DNA from: Zunongwangia sp. HGR-M22
GTDB taxonomy: Bacteria > Bacteroidota > Bacteroidia > Flavobacteriales > Flavobacteriaceae
NCBI RefSeq assembly: GCF_027594425.1
Contig: NZ_CP115159.1
Location: 62,001-126,000 of the forward strand
DNA length: 64,000 bases
Direction of reading: 5' to 3'
Below the pieces are notes generated by a model. It saw nothing but the letters and a program-made list of their open reading frames with translations. It made no database searches and was not told the DNA's origin. This document shows positions 10,207 to 19,110 of the stretch, piece by piece. How positions within the stretch are numbered: the first letter of the stretch is position 1; every line of letters begins with the position of its first letter. Both the position numbers and the translations under genes were made by a program.

Positions 10207-11523
10207 ATGAAAAAGCTACTTTACTTTTTTACATTAATAATTGGCCTTACTTCCTGTAATGATTATTTGGAAGTAGAACCTGTTGGTCAGGTCATTCCAA
10301 AAACCGTAGAAGATTATAGAAGTTTTCTAACTTCTGCATATTCAATTACTAATATTGGTAAGATTTTAACCAGCTATCGCAGTGATGAACTTCGATTAAA
10401 TACAAATGCTTCCGGAATTGAGCAATATGAAGACATTTTTATATGGAATGATAGCAATGCTAGTCCGCTTACCAGAGCTTTTCCTTATGCCAGTTTTTAT
10501 AGTATTATTTTCTACTGTAATCATATTATAGAAAATCAGAATAACATTGAAGGCGATCAAAACAGTATTGACCAGTTAGTGGGAGAGGCTTATGCACTTA
10601 GAGCTATGCAATATTTTGAACTGGTTAATTTATATGCAAAGCCTTATGATAATAATGCTACAAACGATGAACCGGCAGTACCTATAGTTACCGTGTATGA
10701 TGCAGAAAAAGCCTATCCAAAAAAATCTCTTGAGGAGGTCTATTCTCAAATTCTAAGTGATCTTGAAGAAGCACAAGCTTTAGTGAATGTAAACCAACAG
10801 GACGAAGGGCTAAATTATAGGTTTTCGAAAATAGCAGTTCTGGCATTTCAGGCGCGGGTAGCCTTGTATCAACAAGACTGGGAACAAGCGATAGCCTTTT
10901 CGGAAGAGGCATTAAGTATAAGATCTGATATTCAAAATCTTAACGATAATGCATCCATAATGCCGTCAGAATATAACTCAGTGGAATCCATTTTAGCCCT
11001 GGAAAATGTAGCTGATCTGGATCTTGTAACGAAATCAAGTATATCTGATGATTTGATAGCAGCTTATGATCCGGAATCAGATTTGAGATTTGCACTTTAT
11101 TATGAACAGTATAATGATGGCCGATATCACTCTAAGAAAAGTGCTCAAAATAAATTTAAAGTGAGCTACAGGACATCCGAGCTATACTTTATTATAGCTG
11201 AATCTCTCGCTCATTTAAATAAAACAGATAGTGCCAAAGAGACATTTCTTGATTTTGCAGAGAACAGATATACCCCTTCTGGATTTTCAGCATATCAGGA
11301 TTTTGTAAATACGCTGGATAATGAAAGCCTGTTGACCGAAATTTTAAAAGAACGTAGAAGAGAATTTGCCATTGAAGGGCATCGATGGAATGACCTAAGA
11401 AGAACCACACAACCTGAAATAACAAAAACATATAATGGTAATAGCTATACGCTAGAAGAAGGAGATGAGCGGTATACGCTTTTGTTTCCCAATGATGCCA
11501 TCATTAATAATCCTGATTTATAA
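10207..11523 (+). CDS. SusD/RagB-type surface lipoprotein
   Basis: A 438-residue lipoprotein with a lipobox at LTSC (Cys17), consistent with export to the outer-membrane surface. SusD hallmarks are present: an N-terminal CNDYLEVEP, the TPR-like central region (EAYALRAMQYFELVNLYA), and the C-terminal signature ERRREFAIEGHRWNDLRR. It is on the short side for SusD proteins. It should form the lid of the SusC transporter encoded immediately upstream. Confidence 0.94.
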   Translation: MKKLLYFFTLIIGLTSCNDYLEVEPVGQVIPKTVEDYRSFLTSAYSITNIGKILTSYRSDELRLNTNASGIEQYEDIFIWNDSNASPLTRAFPYASFYSIIFYCNHIIENQNNIEGDQNSIDQLVGEAYALRAMQYFELVNLYAKPYDNNATNDEPAVPIVTVYDAEKAYPKKSLEEVYSQILSDLEEAQALVNVNQQDEGLNYRFSKIAVLAFQARVALYQQDWEQAIAFSEEALSIRSDIQNLNDNASIMPSEYNSVESILALENVADLDLVTKSSISDDLIAAYDPESDLRFALYYEQYNDGRYHSKKSAQNKFKVSYRTSELYFIIAESLAHLNKTDSAKETFLDFAENRYTPSGFSAYQDFVNTLDNESLLTEILKERRREFAIEGHRWNDLRRTTQPEITKTYNGNSYTLEEGDERYTLLFPNDAIINNPDL

Positions 11524-11614
11524 TCTGAAAAGCTTTTGGGTGGGACTGATTTTATCTTGCAGCTTACCTAAGTATATAAACCTAAGATAACTTAAACACC
11601 TTAAACATTTAATC

Positions 11615-12640
11615 ATGAAAAAAACATTTTCAATTATTTTTGCTTTTATCGCCATAGCTTTAACCTCCTGTTCAAGCGATGATGATAATGCGGTACAGCC
11701 TTCTTCATTGGCTGAAATTACAGATTTTAGTCTTACGTTTAATAATGTGAATGAAAGCGATATTAACTATGATCTTGGTACCAATATCACTGTAAGCGTG
11801 CCTTTTGGAACATCCTTAGAAGATATCATTCCGAATATTGCGATTTCTGAAGGAGCAACGATTACTCCTGCATCTGGAGAGCAGGTGGATTTCGTTGATG
11901 GTGAAGCTAAAACTTTTACCGTTACTGCTGAAGATGGTTCTGTAAAAGAATATACCGTAACCGTAACCGTACGTGGAGAAGTTGGAAGTGGTACAAGATT
12001 AGAAACTTATACCATTGCTGATTTATATGGTGAAAATTCAGTAAGTACTTATTCTTATAATGATGCAAATTTTGTTTCTGAGATTTCAAAAGAAACTGAT
12101 GATTGGGGTACAATCACTACTACTGTTTCTACTTTTGTTTATGATGATAAAAATCAAATCATTGCACGTCAGGTAGAAGCTACAAATGAAGAAACTACCT
12201 ATTCTTATGAAGATGGTAGAATTGTAAGCGCAGAGCATACTATAGATGGTGAGGTTGATTTCACTTATGAGTATACTTATAATGAGGCTGGGAATCTTAC
12301 ATCAGAAAAGCGTACAGATCATACAAATGAAAATGCGATTGATGAAATTACATTTGTTATTGAGAACGGAAATGTAACTCAAGAAAACCGATATGGAGAG
12401 ATTTATACTGCTGAGTATGATGATCAAAATAATCCTTTCATCGAATTATATCCTTCTGCTTATGCTGCAATTAATGTAGGTATTCAATCAGTAAATCAGA
12501 ATAATCCAATTAGTGGAACATTAGCTGATGATGCAGTTACTTACGAGTATAATGAAGATGGTTATCCTGTTAGTGCTTCATATACTTATTTTGATAATCT
12601 AGCTACAGTTGATAAGACATTTACTTACTACGCAGAATAA
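11615..12640 (+). CDS. Lipoprotein with Ig-like DUF5018-type domain and YD-like repeats
   Basis: A 341-residue lipoprotein (lipobox LTSC, Cys19, followed by SSDDD, typical of surface lipoproteins in this phylum). Residues about 35-120 look like a bacterial Ig-like domain ending FTVTAEDGSVKEYTVTV. The rest has repeated Tyr/Asp-rich beta units (YSYNDANF, YSYEDGRI, YTYNEAGNL, YEYNEDGY), which resemble YD or DUF4595-type repeats. Such folds usually bind ligands or carbohydrates at the cell surface; no enzymatic motif is visible. It lies 91 bp after SusD and ends in a strong terminator at 12661, so it probably closes the protease/SusCD transcript. Confidence 0.75.
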   Translation: MKKTFSIIFAFIAIALTSCSSDDDNAVQPSSLAEITDFSLTFNNVNESDINYDLGTNITVSVPFGTSLEDIIPNIAISEGATITPASGEQVDFVDGEAKTFTVTAEDGSVKEYTVTVTVRGEVGSGTRLETYTIADLYGENSVSTYSYNDANFVSEISKETDDWGTITTTVSTFVYDDKNQIIARQVEATNEETTYSYEDGRIVSAEHTIDGEVDFTYEYTYNEAGNLTSEKRTDHTNENAIDEITFVIENGNVTQENRYGEIYTAEYDDQNNPFIELYPSAYAAINVGIQSVNQNNPISGTLADDAVTYEYNEDGYPVSASYTYFDNLATVDKTFTYYAE

Positions 12641-12660
12641 TAAAGATTAGCCATAGCAAA

Positions 12661-12698
12661 AAAAGCAAGTATTCCTCTGGAATGCTTGCTTTTTTTTT
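12661..12698 (+). terminator. Rho-independent terminator after the SusCD/lipoprotein operon
   Basis: A 15-bp stem (AAAAGCAAGTATTCC paired with GGAATGCTTGCTTTT, one G-T wobble) with a 3-nt loop TCT is followed by a T run. It lies 20 bp after the preceding stop codon. Confidence 0.9.
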
Positions 12699-12711
12699 AA
12701 AAATAGAAAGA

Positions 12712-13365
12712 ATGAATAAATATTTTTTGCTTCTCCTTCTTGGAATCTTATGCTCATGTGATGAGCATCATTCCGAAAATCAGAGCAATGATGAGGACTT
12801 ATCCAACCCGGAGTTCCAATCGGAAACCACAGAAGAAAAGCTGGTAAGTTTGTACAAAGATTCTGTCATCCCGCTGTTTAAGGATATTCCTGATGTGGAT
12901 CCTCCACAAGAAATTCATTTTAACGCTGAAGATTTGAATATTGACGCGGGTGCTGCTTTTGATTATTTAGAGGTGAGTCAGGGATTGATTGATTTAGAGA
13001 ATGAAGCCATTCAGCTCTTTGCCCTGGCTCATGAAGTAGCTCATATGGCTACGCTACCGCAGGCTAAAATTTTTAATCTTCCAGCGGCTATTCCAGAGGG
13101 GAATAGCACCAATGATTATCAAAAAGCCGAGTATCTGGCAGACCTGATCGCAATTCATTTGATTCATGTTAAAAAGCCGGAAAAATTCAAATTGATTCAA
13201 GGTGATTTTGAAAAACTTCAGGAGATATTTGGAGGAGAAGTTTTCTCACATCCCAGTGGACAAAAAAGAATCTTGTCAATGAAGTTATATATTGAAGATT
13301 GTAATTCTAAAACGGAAGCGTTAGCATTTAAAGAGCGTTTTTTAGCTATTTGGAATATGGATTGA
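12712..13365 (+). CDS. M48-like zinc peptidase lipoprotein
   Basis: A 217-residue lipoprotein with lipobox LCSC (Cys16). HEVAH at residues 107-111 and a downstream KAEYLADLIAIHL supply the HExxH zinc motif and the distal Glu/Asp helix of the M48 (gluzincin) class. HPSGQKRI near the end matches the His-Pro-Ser...Arg-Ile motif of that family. It is short and lacks the membrane helices of HtpX. An in-frame start at 12682 would lie inside the terminator hairpin, so the ATG at 12712 is chosen. Its role is unknown; turnover of envelope proteins is a possibility. Confidence 0.75.
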   Translation: MNKYFLLLLLGILCSCDEHHSENQSNDEDLSNPEFQSETTEEKLVSLYKDSVIPLFKDIPDVDPPQEIHFNAEDLNIDAGAAFDYLEVSQGLIDLENEAIQLFALAHEVAHMATLPQAKIFNLPAAIPEGNSTNDYQKAEYLADLIAIHLIHVKKPEKFKLIQGDFEKLQEIFGGEVFSHPSGQKRILSMKLYIEDCNSKTEALAFKERFLAIWNMD

Positions 13366-13709
13366 TTTTCAAAAATTCTAAACTCAGTTTTTAAAGTCTT
13401 GCATTTTTGTGAGACTTTTTTTAGTGGTGACACTATCTTATCACACATTATAATGGATATCAATCCAGTTATTGCTGATCAATATAAAAATACATGGAAA
13501 ATCACATTATAGTGTGGTATTTTCAGTTTTTTCGAAGAACTTATTTGATCTTCCCTTTAAAATCACATTATAGTGTGGTTTTAGAGGGGATGTATTTTAA
13601 GTTCTTCATTAATTTTAACTGCTTATAAAGAATTATGAGCCGATTATTTTAATTATTCGGCTCAAAAAAGTCGTATATTTGATTTGAATAATGCATTTAT
13701 CTGGCTCAT
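13366..13709. promoter_or_regulatory. Repeat-rich control region upstream of the Fic gene
   Basis: Two identical 18-bp copies of ATCACATTATAGTGTGGT lie at 13501-13518 and 13562-13579, 61 bp apart. Each contains the near-palindrome CACATTATAGTGTG. A diverged copy (TCACACATTATAATGG) starts at 13441. A 10-bp inverted repeat (GAAGAACTTA at 13534-13543, TAAGTTCTTC at 13598-13607) encloses the second copy. Position and spacing suggest operators, possibly for autoregulation by the Fic protein, which has a C-terminal winged helix. No coding potential was seen. Confidence 0.55.
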
Positions 13710-14810
13710 ATGTATAACTGGCAAATTGAAAATTGGCCTTCTTTTGACTATAAGTCGAAAGCTATCGATGATATTGTGATTGAATTCGCTTCAGAGACAG
13801 GTGAAGTTAAAGGGATTATAGATAGCCTGCCTTCTGACTTTAGACAAGATGCGATTATACAATTTATGATCGATGAGGCCATTAAAACTTCAGCGATTGA
13901 AGGGGAATATTACAGTCGTCAGGATGTAATGTCATCGATCAAAAATCGATTAGGTATTGGAGATGGTGCTACTATTAGAGATATCAATGCCAGGGGGATT
14001 GCAGAATTAATGGTGGAGGTAAGAGAAAACTTTTCCGAACCTCTAAGCGAGCGATTAATTAAGGGATGGCATGCGATGTTATTTAGCAGATCCAGGTATA
14101 TTCAGGCAGGGACTTATCGATCTGGAGAGGAACCCATGCTTATAGTATCAGGGAGATACGGGAGAGAAGAAATTCATTACGAAGCTCCTCCATCTCATCG
14201 TGTTCCTATGGAGATGAAACAGTTCATACAGTGGTACAAGGAATTTGATATTGAAAATAATGATATTCGAAGTTCATTGATCAAAACAGCTATCGCTCAT
14301 TTGTATTTTGAAACGATACATCCTTTTGAAGATGGAAATGGACGTATAGGTAGAGCCATAGCTGATAAATGTCTTTCGGAATCTTTAGGTAGAGTATTAG
14401 TATTAAGTATATCCACTGCAATCGAACAAAATAAAGCAGCGTATTACCAAGCCTTAAAAATGGCTCAGCGCTCTCTGAATATCTCGGATTGGATTGTTTA
14501 TTTCTGTAAGACTATCTTGACCGCCCAGAAAAATGCTAAAGCAGTTATTCGATTTATTTTAAAAAAAGCAAAATTTCTGGATCAACATCGGGAGAATTTA
14601 AATGATCGCCAGTTAAAAGTGATCTTAAAAATGTTCGATAAAGGTGTTGAAGGTTTTGAAGGAGGAATGACCGCAAAGAAATATATATCATTAACCAAAA
14701 CTTCAAAAGCCACCGCCACCCGAGATTTACGGGATATGACTTCTAAAGGTATCTTGAAACCTCAAGGAGGAGGACGAAGTATACATTATGAGCTGAATAT
14801 CAATTTTTAA
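13710..14810 (+). CDS. Fic family protein with C-terminal winged helix
   Basis: A 366-residue cytoplasmic protein. The N-terminal about 90 residues match the DUF4172 region found before Fic domains. The Fic core motif HPFEDGNGRIGR begins at His204, so the AMP-transfer active site is complete. An inhibitory-helix motif of the S/TxxxE-G/N type is present as T60-SAI-E64-G65, placing it in the class with an N-terminal auto-inhibitory helix. Residues about 290-366 form a winged helix-turn-helix (LTKTSKATATRDLRDM as recognition region). Such proteins AMPylate, or in some cases deAMPylate, target proteins. The repeated palindromes just upstream are candidate autoregulatory sites. No separate antitoxin gene is visible. 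Confidence 0.9.
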   Translation: MYNWQIENWPSFDYKSKAIDDIVIEFASETGEVKGIIDSLPSDFRQDAIIQFMIDEAIKTSAIEGEYYSRQDVMSSIKNRLGIGDGATIRDINARGIAELMVEVRENFSEPLSERLIKGWHAMLFSRSRYIQAGTYRSGEEPMLIVSGRYGREEIHYEAPPSHRVPMEMKQFIQWYKEFDIENNDIRSSLIKTAIAHLYFETIHPFEDGNGRIGRAIADKCLSESLGRVLVLSISTAIEQNKAAYYQALKMAQRSLNISDWIVYFCKTILTAQKNAKAVIRFILKKAKFLDQHRENLNDRQLKVILKMFDKGVEGFEGGMTAKKYISLTKTSKATATRDLRDMTSKGILKPQGGGRSIHYELNINF

Positions 14811-15137
14811 ATACTCTTAATATAAAGCATGGTTTTCTTCCATTTACTTTGTAAATTATAAAATTAGTTTCTTAACGTAATTTGAGGACTTTAAACTTTG
14901 AGTAAAATCCAGATTTTAAATTTAAAATTTATAGACTTAAGCTTTAGGAGCAGTAGGTTTCAAAAAGAAAAGAAGGATGATATGATTACGTGGTTGTACT
15001 CAAAAAGCCAGAATGATGCACCAAATCCCCCCTATAGCTCAGTATACTGTAAATGAATTATGTGGTATTGCCGCATAATAAACGTGGGAAACCCAACATA
15101 ATAGAAAATAAGCAGTATTTAATTTTGATCAAAAAAG
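14811..15137. other. Gene-free stretch with a structured leader before the orphan LytTR gene
   Basis: No reading frame of interest was found. Near the right end ATTATGTGG (15057-15065) pairs with CCGCATAAT (15071-15079) over a 5-nt loop. A second small hairpin TGGG-AAA-CCCA (15085-15095) and a copy of ACATAAT (15096-15102) could compete with the first pairing. Confidence 0.45.
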
Positions 15138-15863
15138 TTGGGAATTTCTTTTTATATTATAAATGACGATGAGACAACTACGCGGAATTTATGTGACTTA
15201 ATTAATGAGTATAACGAATTCACATGTCTAGGAATCACTGAAAACTATGAGCAGGGTATGAATTCCATATTGAAATTGAATCCTGATGTTTTGTTTATAA
15301 ATTTAGATTCTTATTCTGGAGATGTTTTCTCATTTTGTCAAGAGGTTAAAGATTACTTATTAAATCACTCAAAATTTATAGCCTTATCTAAAGATACTTC
15401 AAGCTCATATTTAGCTTTAAAGAATAAATTTTATGATTACATATTAAAACCTGGGAAGGAGTTAGAAATTCGCAAAATTATTCTTCAATTAATAAAGAGC
15501 AAAGAATATGGTTTAAATGAGGTGTTATGCCTTAAATCTTATAAGGATTATACCATATTGCAAATTGAAGAAATCTTATTCTTAAAGGCTGATAATAATG
15601 CAACTGATTTCATTATGACTAATGGAAAAAATATTAGTGCATTTAAAACATTAAAATTTTTTGAAGGTGTATTGCCAAGTAGTTTTATAAGAATCCATAA
15701 CAGTTATATTATTAACAAAAATCATTTATCCAGGATTAATTTTGGTAAACTGAAATGCTTTCTAGATCATAGTAATATCAGTCTTCCTTTTTCTAGGTCT
15801 TATAGACATAATCTTCAATCCCTTGAGGAATTATTAAAGCACAAAGCAATTTCATTTAATTAG
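15138..15863 (+). CDS. Orphan LytTR regulator with degenerate receiver domain
   Basis: A 241-residue protein starting at a TTG; an in-frame stop lies 12 bp upstream and the first ATG would delete part of the receiver domain. Residues 1-120 have receiver-like secondary structure, but the phosphoacceptor position is Asn55 (PDVLFINLD) instead of Asp; the Lys in YILKPGK is kept. The LytTR DNA-binding domain is at about 140-235 (SSFIRIHNSYIINKNHLSRI). No kinase of the LytS type is adjacent. It may work without phosphorylation, for example by dimerisation or ligand control. It lies upstream of the kinase/LuxR/RiPP cluster. Confidence 0.82.
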   Translation: MGISFYIINDDETTTRNLCDLINEYNEFTCLGITENYEQGMNSILKLNPDVLFINLDSYSGDVFSFCQEVKDYLLNHSKFIALSKDTSSSYLALKNKFYDYILKPGKELEIRKIILQLIKSKEYGLNEVLCLKSYKDYTILQIEEILFLKADNNATDFIMTNGKNISAFKTLKFFEGVLPSSFIRIHNSYIINKNHLSRINFGKLKCFLDHSNISLPFSRSYRHNLQSLEELLKHKAISFN

Positions 15864-15950
15864 AACACATTAAACATATTGAAATCTTCAATAACTAAAA
15901 TTCACCAACCACACACTAATAGAAATACCTAATTCACTAAATGCATGGTT

Positions 15951-16049
15951 TCATCTGGCTGATTGATTGATTGTTGAATTACTTTTACCACGGTTTAAGA
16001 AAGAAGCTTCTGTACCTAAAGCTGGAATTACTACCAGTTCATCATGCAT
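15951..16049 (-). other. Short minus-strand frame of unknown status (32 codons)
   Basis: A 32-codon ATG-initiated frame on the minus strand has ordinary amino-acid composition (contains VVIPALGTEASFLNRG) and sits in the gap between two plus-strand genes. It could be a remnant of a lost gene. No homologue is recognised and no translation signal is evident. Confidence 0.15.
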
Positions 16050-16117
16050 GATTAAACACTAAACCATTTTTCAGTTAGAGTGCTGAAAAACCAATGTTTA
16101 ATTATAACCCAATAAAG

Positions 16118-16309
16118 ATGAAAACAATTAAAAACCTTTTAGGTTTAGCCTTTTTTATAAGCATTATATATTCCTGTGAACCCGAAGAATTACCAAATTC
16201 TATTAATGATAAACATGAAGATGTAACTGCCGGTACTGGAGACCAAGCAGATGAAGTCATAGATAGAAAAGATGGTGAAGAAGAGAGCGAAGATGACGGT
16301 TCGAATTAA
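16118..16309 (+). CDS. Small acidic lipoprotein
   Basis: A 63-residue protein with signal peptide and lipobox (IYSC, Cys20), followed by a strongly acidic tail rich in Asp and Glu (GEEESEDDGSN at the end). An upstream in-frame ATG at 16094 would put eight polar residues before the signal peptide, so 16118 is preferred. There are no recognisable domains. It is followed by its own terminator (16321) and precedes the TPR kinase, which is itself a predicted lipoprotein. A role as accessory to that sensor is only a guess. Confidence 0.55.
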   Translation: MKTIKNLLGLAFFISIIYSCEPEELPNSINDKHEDVTAGTGDQADEVIDRKDGEEESEDDGSN

Positions 16310-16320
16310 TTGATAAAATT

Positions 16321-16349
16321 AAAAGGCCTTGTAATCTACAAGGTCTTTT
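16321..16349 (+). terminator. Terminator after the small lipoprotein
   Basis: A 13-bp stem (AAAAGGCCTTGTA with TACAAGGTCTTTT, one G-T pair) with a 3-nt loop; the right arm ends in T residues. Confidence 0.75.
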
Positions 16350-16394
16350 ATAATTTTTTACTTTAGCATCAAAAGTCATTCTGCGTAATATAGT

Positions 16395-18371
16395 TTGAGG
16401 CAATTCCGGATAGCAATAATAACTTTACTTGCACTTTCATTTTCTTGTAACCTAGAAGATCAGAGTAGTGTTGCTATTGATACTAATATAAAAAAAAGCG
16501 ACAAATTATATAAAGATGCTTCAAGAATAGATTCACTACTATACGCGACCTATCAAGATGCTATTGCCGAGCGGAATGATAGTATAAAGAATGATAAGCT
16601 TATTGATCTTTCGTATAAATATCTAAAGGCAGACGATTCTTTAATGTTTGTTCGAACCAATGATTTAGCTCAGGAATCTTCAATTTCACTTCAGGATTCA
16701 GTTGGAATTTCTTCAACTTATTGGGATTTAGCACAATTTTATCATAATTACAATATTGAAGATAGTGCATATTACTATTATGATAAAGCACAAAAAATCT
16801 ACAGTACGCTAGATGATAAGCTAAACTCCGCAAGATTACTACTTAACATGGCTATTATTCAAAAGAATATTAAAGATTATACAGGTAGTGAAGTGACAAC
16901 ATCTCAGGCTATTAAATTACTAGAGCCTTCAAATCAATATCATACATTATATGTCGCATATAATAATCTTGGAATTATTTTTAATGAATTGGAGGAGTAT
17001 GAAAAATCACTTCAATATCACCGAAAGGCCATAAAAAACCTTTATAGATTAGGTGATACAAAAGATTTAGCTTCAAGTTATAACAATATTGGGGTAGTTT
17101 ATAATAACCAAGAGAACTATTCGGCTGCCATTGAATTTTTTGAAAAAGCACTAAATACTACTAAAAATCTTCAGGAAGATAATCCTAAGATATATGCTAT
17201 GCTTCTCGATAATCGGGCTTATGCTAGATTTCATTTAGGAGATACTACAAATCAGTTGCTTAATGAATTTGAAAAAGCTTTGAACATAAGAAAAGATTTA
17301 AATCTAAAAACAGGAATAAGTATTAATCAATTACATCTATCAGAATATTTTTTGGGGAAGAGAGATACAGCTAAAGCTATTAAATTTGCAAATTTATCTA
17401 GAAAAATGTCTTTTGAAAGCCAAAATACTAGAGATTTATTATTGTCTTTAAAGCTCTTATCAAAAGCTAAAAAGGATAGTGCTCTTTATTATTCCAATCG
17501 ATATATTGACATTAATGATAGTTTACAAAAGCAAGAGCGAACCGTTAGAAACAAATTTGCTAGAATACGTTTTGAAACGAATGAATATATCTCTAAAACG
17601 AAAAGATTAAATGAGCAGGTCATTCTCATTTCACTGATATCAATAGCACTTTTATTATTATTTTCATTGTTATATATTATTAAAGCACAACGAGCAAAAA
17701 ATAAATTATTCAACCAAAAACAACAAGCCAATCATGAAATCTATTCTTTAATTTTATCTCAACAGCGTTTAATTGAAGAGGAGCGTGAAAAAGAAAAAAG
17801 GCGGATTTCTAGGGAATTACATGATGGCATTTTAGGGAGTTTATTTGGGCTAAGAATTAGCTTAGACTCTTTAAATGAAGATGATAGTAAAGAGATTAAG
17901 GAAAAGCGGGCAGCATACATCTACGAAATTCAAAAAATTGCAGAAGAAATAAGACTGTTATCTCATCAACTTAATAAAGATTCCCAAGTAGATATTGATT
18001 TTCAACTGATTTTAAAAGAGTATTTAAAAAGGCAATCAGAGATTATTAATATTCAATTAGATAGTCTAGATGATATTGATTGGGAATTAATAGAGAATAA
18101 TATAAAAATAAACTTGTATAGGATAATTCAAGAATCAATTACGAATATACATAAGCATTCGCAAGCTACACTGATCAATATAAGTATCAATGTAATAAAA
18201 AAGCATATGATCGTAAAGATTAAAGATAACGGAACAGGCTTTGTAGCTAATAAATCATCTTCGGGAATTGGATTGAAAAACATGAAAAGCCGTGCAAGAA
18301 GTATTAACGGAAAATTGTCTATTGAATCAAATACTGATGGAACTATAATTGAGTTAAGTATTAAATTATAA
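16395..18371 (+). CDS. TPR-containing histidine kinase of the NarX/HisKA_3 type
   Basis: A 658-residue sensor starting at a TTG, directly after an in-frame stop. The N-terminus has a lipobox-like LSFSC (Cys18). Residues about 85-380 are helical TPR repeats (for example NNLGIIFNELEEYEKSLQYHRKA and NNIGVVYNNQENYSAAIEFFEKA, each about 34 residues), predicted to be periplasmic. A membrane helix lies at about 405-428. The HisKA_3 motif RRISRELHDGILG carries the phosphorylated His476, and HATPase ends with GIGLKNMKSRARSINGKL. The LuxR-type regulator follows after 13 bp. This kinase type is widespread in Flavobacteria; the signal is unknown. Confidence 0.88.
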   Translation: MRQFRIAIITLLALSFSCNLEDQSSVAIDTNIKKSDKLYKDASRIDSLLYATYQDAIAERNDSIKNDKLIDLSYKYLKADDSLMFVRTNDLAQESSISLQDSVGISSTYWDLAQFYHNYNIEDSAYYYYDKAQKIYSTLDDKLNSARLLLNMAIIQKNIKDYTGSEVTTSQAIKLLEPSNQYHTLYVAYNNLGIIFNELEEYEKSLQYHRKAIKNLYRLGDTKDLASSYNNIGVVYNNQENYSAAIEFFEKALNTTKNLQEDNPKIYAMLLDNRAYARFHLGDTTNQLLNEFEKALNIRKDLNLKTGISINQLHLSEYFLGKRDTAKAIKFANLSRKMSFESQNTRDLLLSLKLLSKAKKDSALYYSNRYIDINDSLQKQERTVRNKFARIRFETNEYISKTKRLNEQVILISLISIALLLLFSLLYIIKAQRAKNKLFNQKQQANHEIYSLILSQQRLIEEEREKEKRRISRELHDGILGSLFGLRISLDSLNEDDSKEIKEKRAAYIYEIQKIAEEIRLLSHQLNKDSQVDIDFQLILKEYLKRQSEIINIQLDSLDDIDWELIENNIKINLYRIIQESITNIHKHSQATLINISINVIKKHMIVKIKDNGTGFVANKSSSGIGLKNMKSRARSINGKLSIESNTDGTIIELSIKL

Positions 18372-18384
18372 CATACAATGGTTT

Positions 18385-19050
18385 ATGAATGATAAAAAAG
18401 TATTAAAAATACTATTGGTTGATGACCATCATATTATTTTGGAAGGCTATAAAAATGTGCTTTCAAAAATTATTCTCGATAACTATATAATTTCAGTAGA
18501 AACTTCAGATAGTTGTGATTCAGCTTGGAGCCTATTGGAAGAAATGAAGTTTGACATTGTTTTCTTAGATATTAATTTCCCAATTAGCGAAAAAAATAAA
18601 ATCTTATCCGGGGAGGATTTAGGGGTTAAAATTAAATTAAACTTTCCCGAGATTAAAATTATAGTTTTAACTGTCTTAGGAGATCCATTTCGTCTGCATA
18701 ACATTTTACTAAATATAAATCCTGACGGATTCCTTTTGAAAGGAGAAACAACATCTGAGGAACTAAAAAGATGTTTTGCCAAAGTGATCACCTCTCCACC
18801 ATATTATGGATCAAAAGTCTCAAAACTTTTACATTCTGAAATTAGCAAAAATTCATTAATTGATGAGACTGATAGAAACATTCTTTACCAACTCTCACTA
18901 GGAACAAAAACTAAAGATTTACCAAACTATATTCATTTATCACTAAGAGCTATAGAAGATAGAAAAAGGAAGTTAAAAGAAACTTTTGGAGTTTCTGGAG
19001 ATGGTAATAAAGCTTTATTAGAAAAAGCTAGACAAAGTGGTTATATATAA
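18385..19050 (+). CDS. LuxR/NarL-type response regulator
   Basis: A 221-residue partner of the kinase 13 bp upstream. The receiver domain has the acidic pair in LVDDHH, phosphoacceptor Asp62 in FLDINFP and Lys in FLLKG. The C-terminal helix-turn-helix (about 158-215) is present but diverged from the LuxR consensus (TDRNILYQLSLGTKTKDLP, then LSLRAIEDRKRKLKETF). It is the last gene before a terminator at 19085 and the outer-membrane protein/RiPP genes, which are its most plausible targets. Confidence 0.85.
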   Translation: MNDKKVLKILLVDDHHIILEGYKNVLSKIILDNYIISVETSDSCDSAWSLLEEMKFDIVFLDINFPISEKNKILSGEDLGVKIKLNFPEIKIIVLTVLGDPFRLHNILLNINPDGFLLKGETTSEELKRCFAKVITSPPYYGSKVSKLLHSEISKNSLIDETDRNILYQLSLGTKTKDLPNYIHLSLRAIEDRKRKLKETFGVSGDGNKALLEKARQSGYI

Positions 19051-19084
19051 ATGCTCCTTATATAAACTTTCTTTCTAAAATTTT

Positions 19085-19110
19085 AGCTCCTAATGCCTAT
19101 GGAGCTTTTT
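19085..19110 (+). terminator. Short terminator after the kinase/LuxR operon
   Basis: AGCTCC and GGAGCT form a 6-bp stem with a 10-nt loop followed by TTTT. It lies 34 bp after the stop codon. Confidence 0.55.

Noticed and set aside
12682-12711. Upstream start for the M48-like lipoprotein
   Set aside because: It lies inside the terminator hairpin arm and would put ten residues in front of a complete lipoprotein signal.
13441-13579. Repeats considered as a CRISPR array
   Set aside because: Only two exact copies and one diverged copy are present, with uneven spacing, no cas genes and palindromic character; operator sites fit better.
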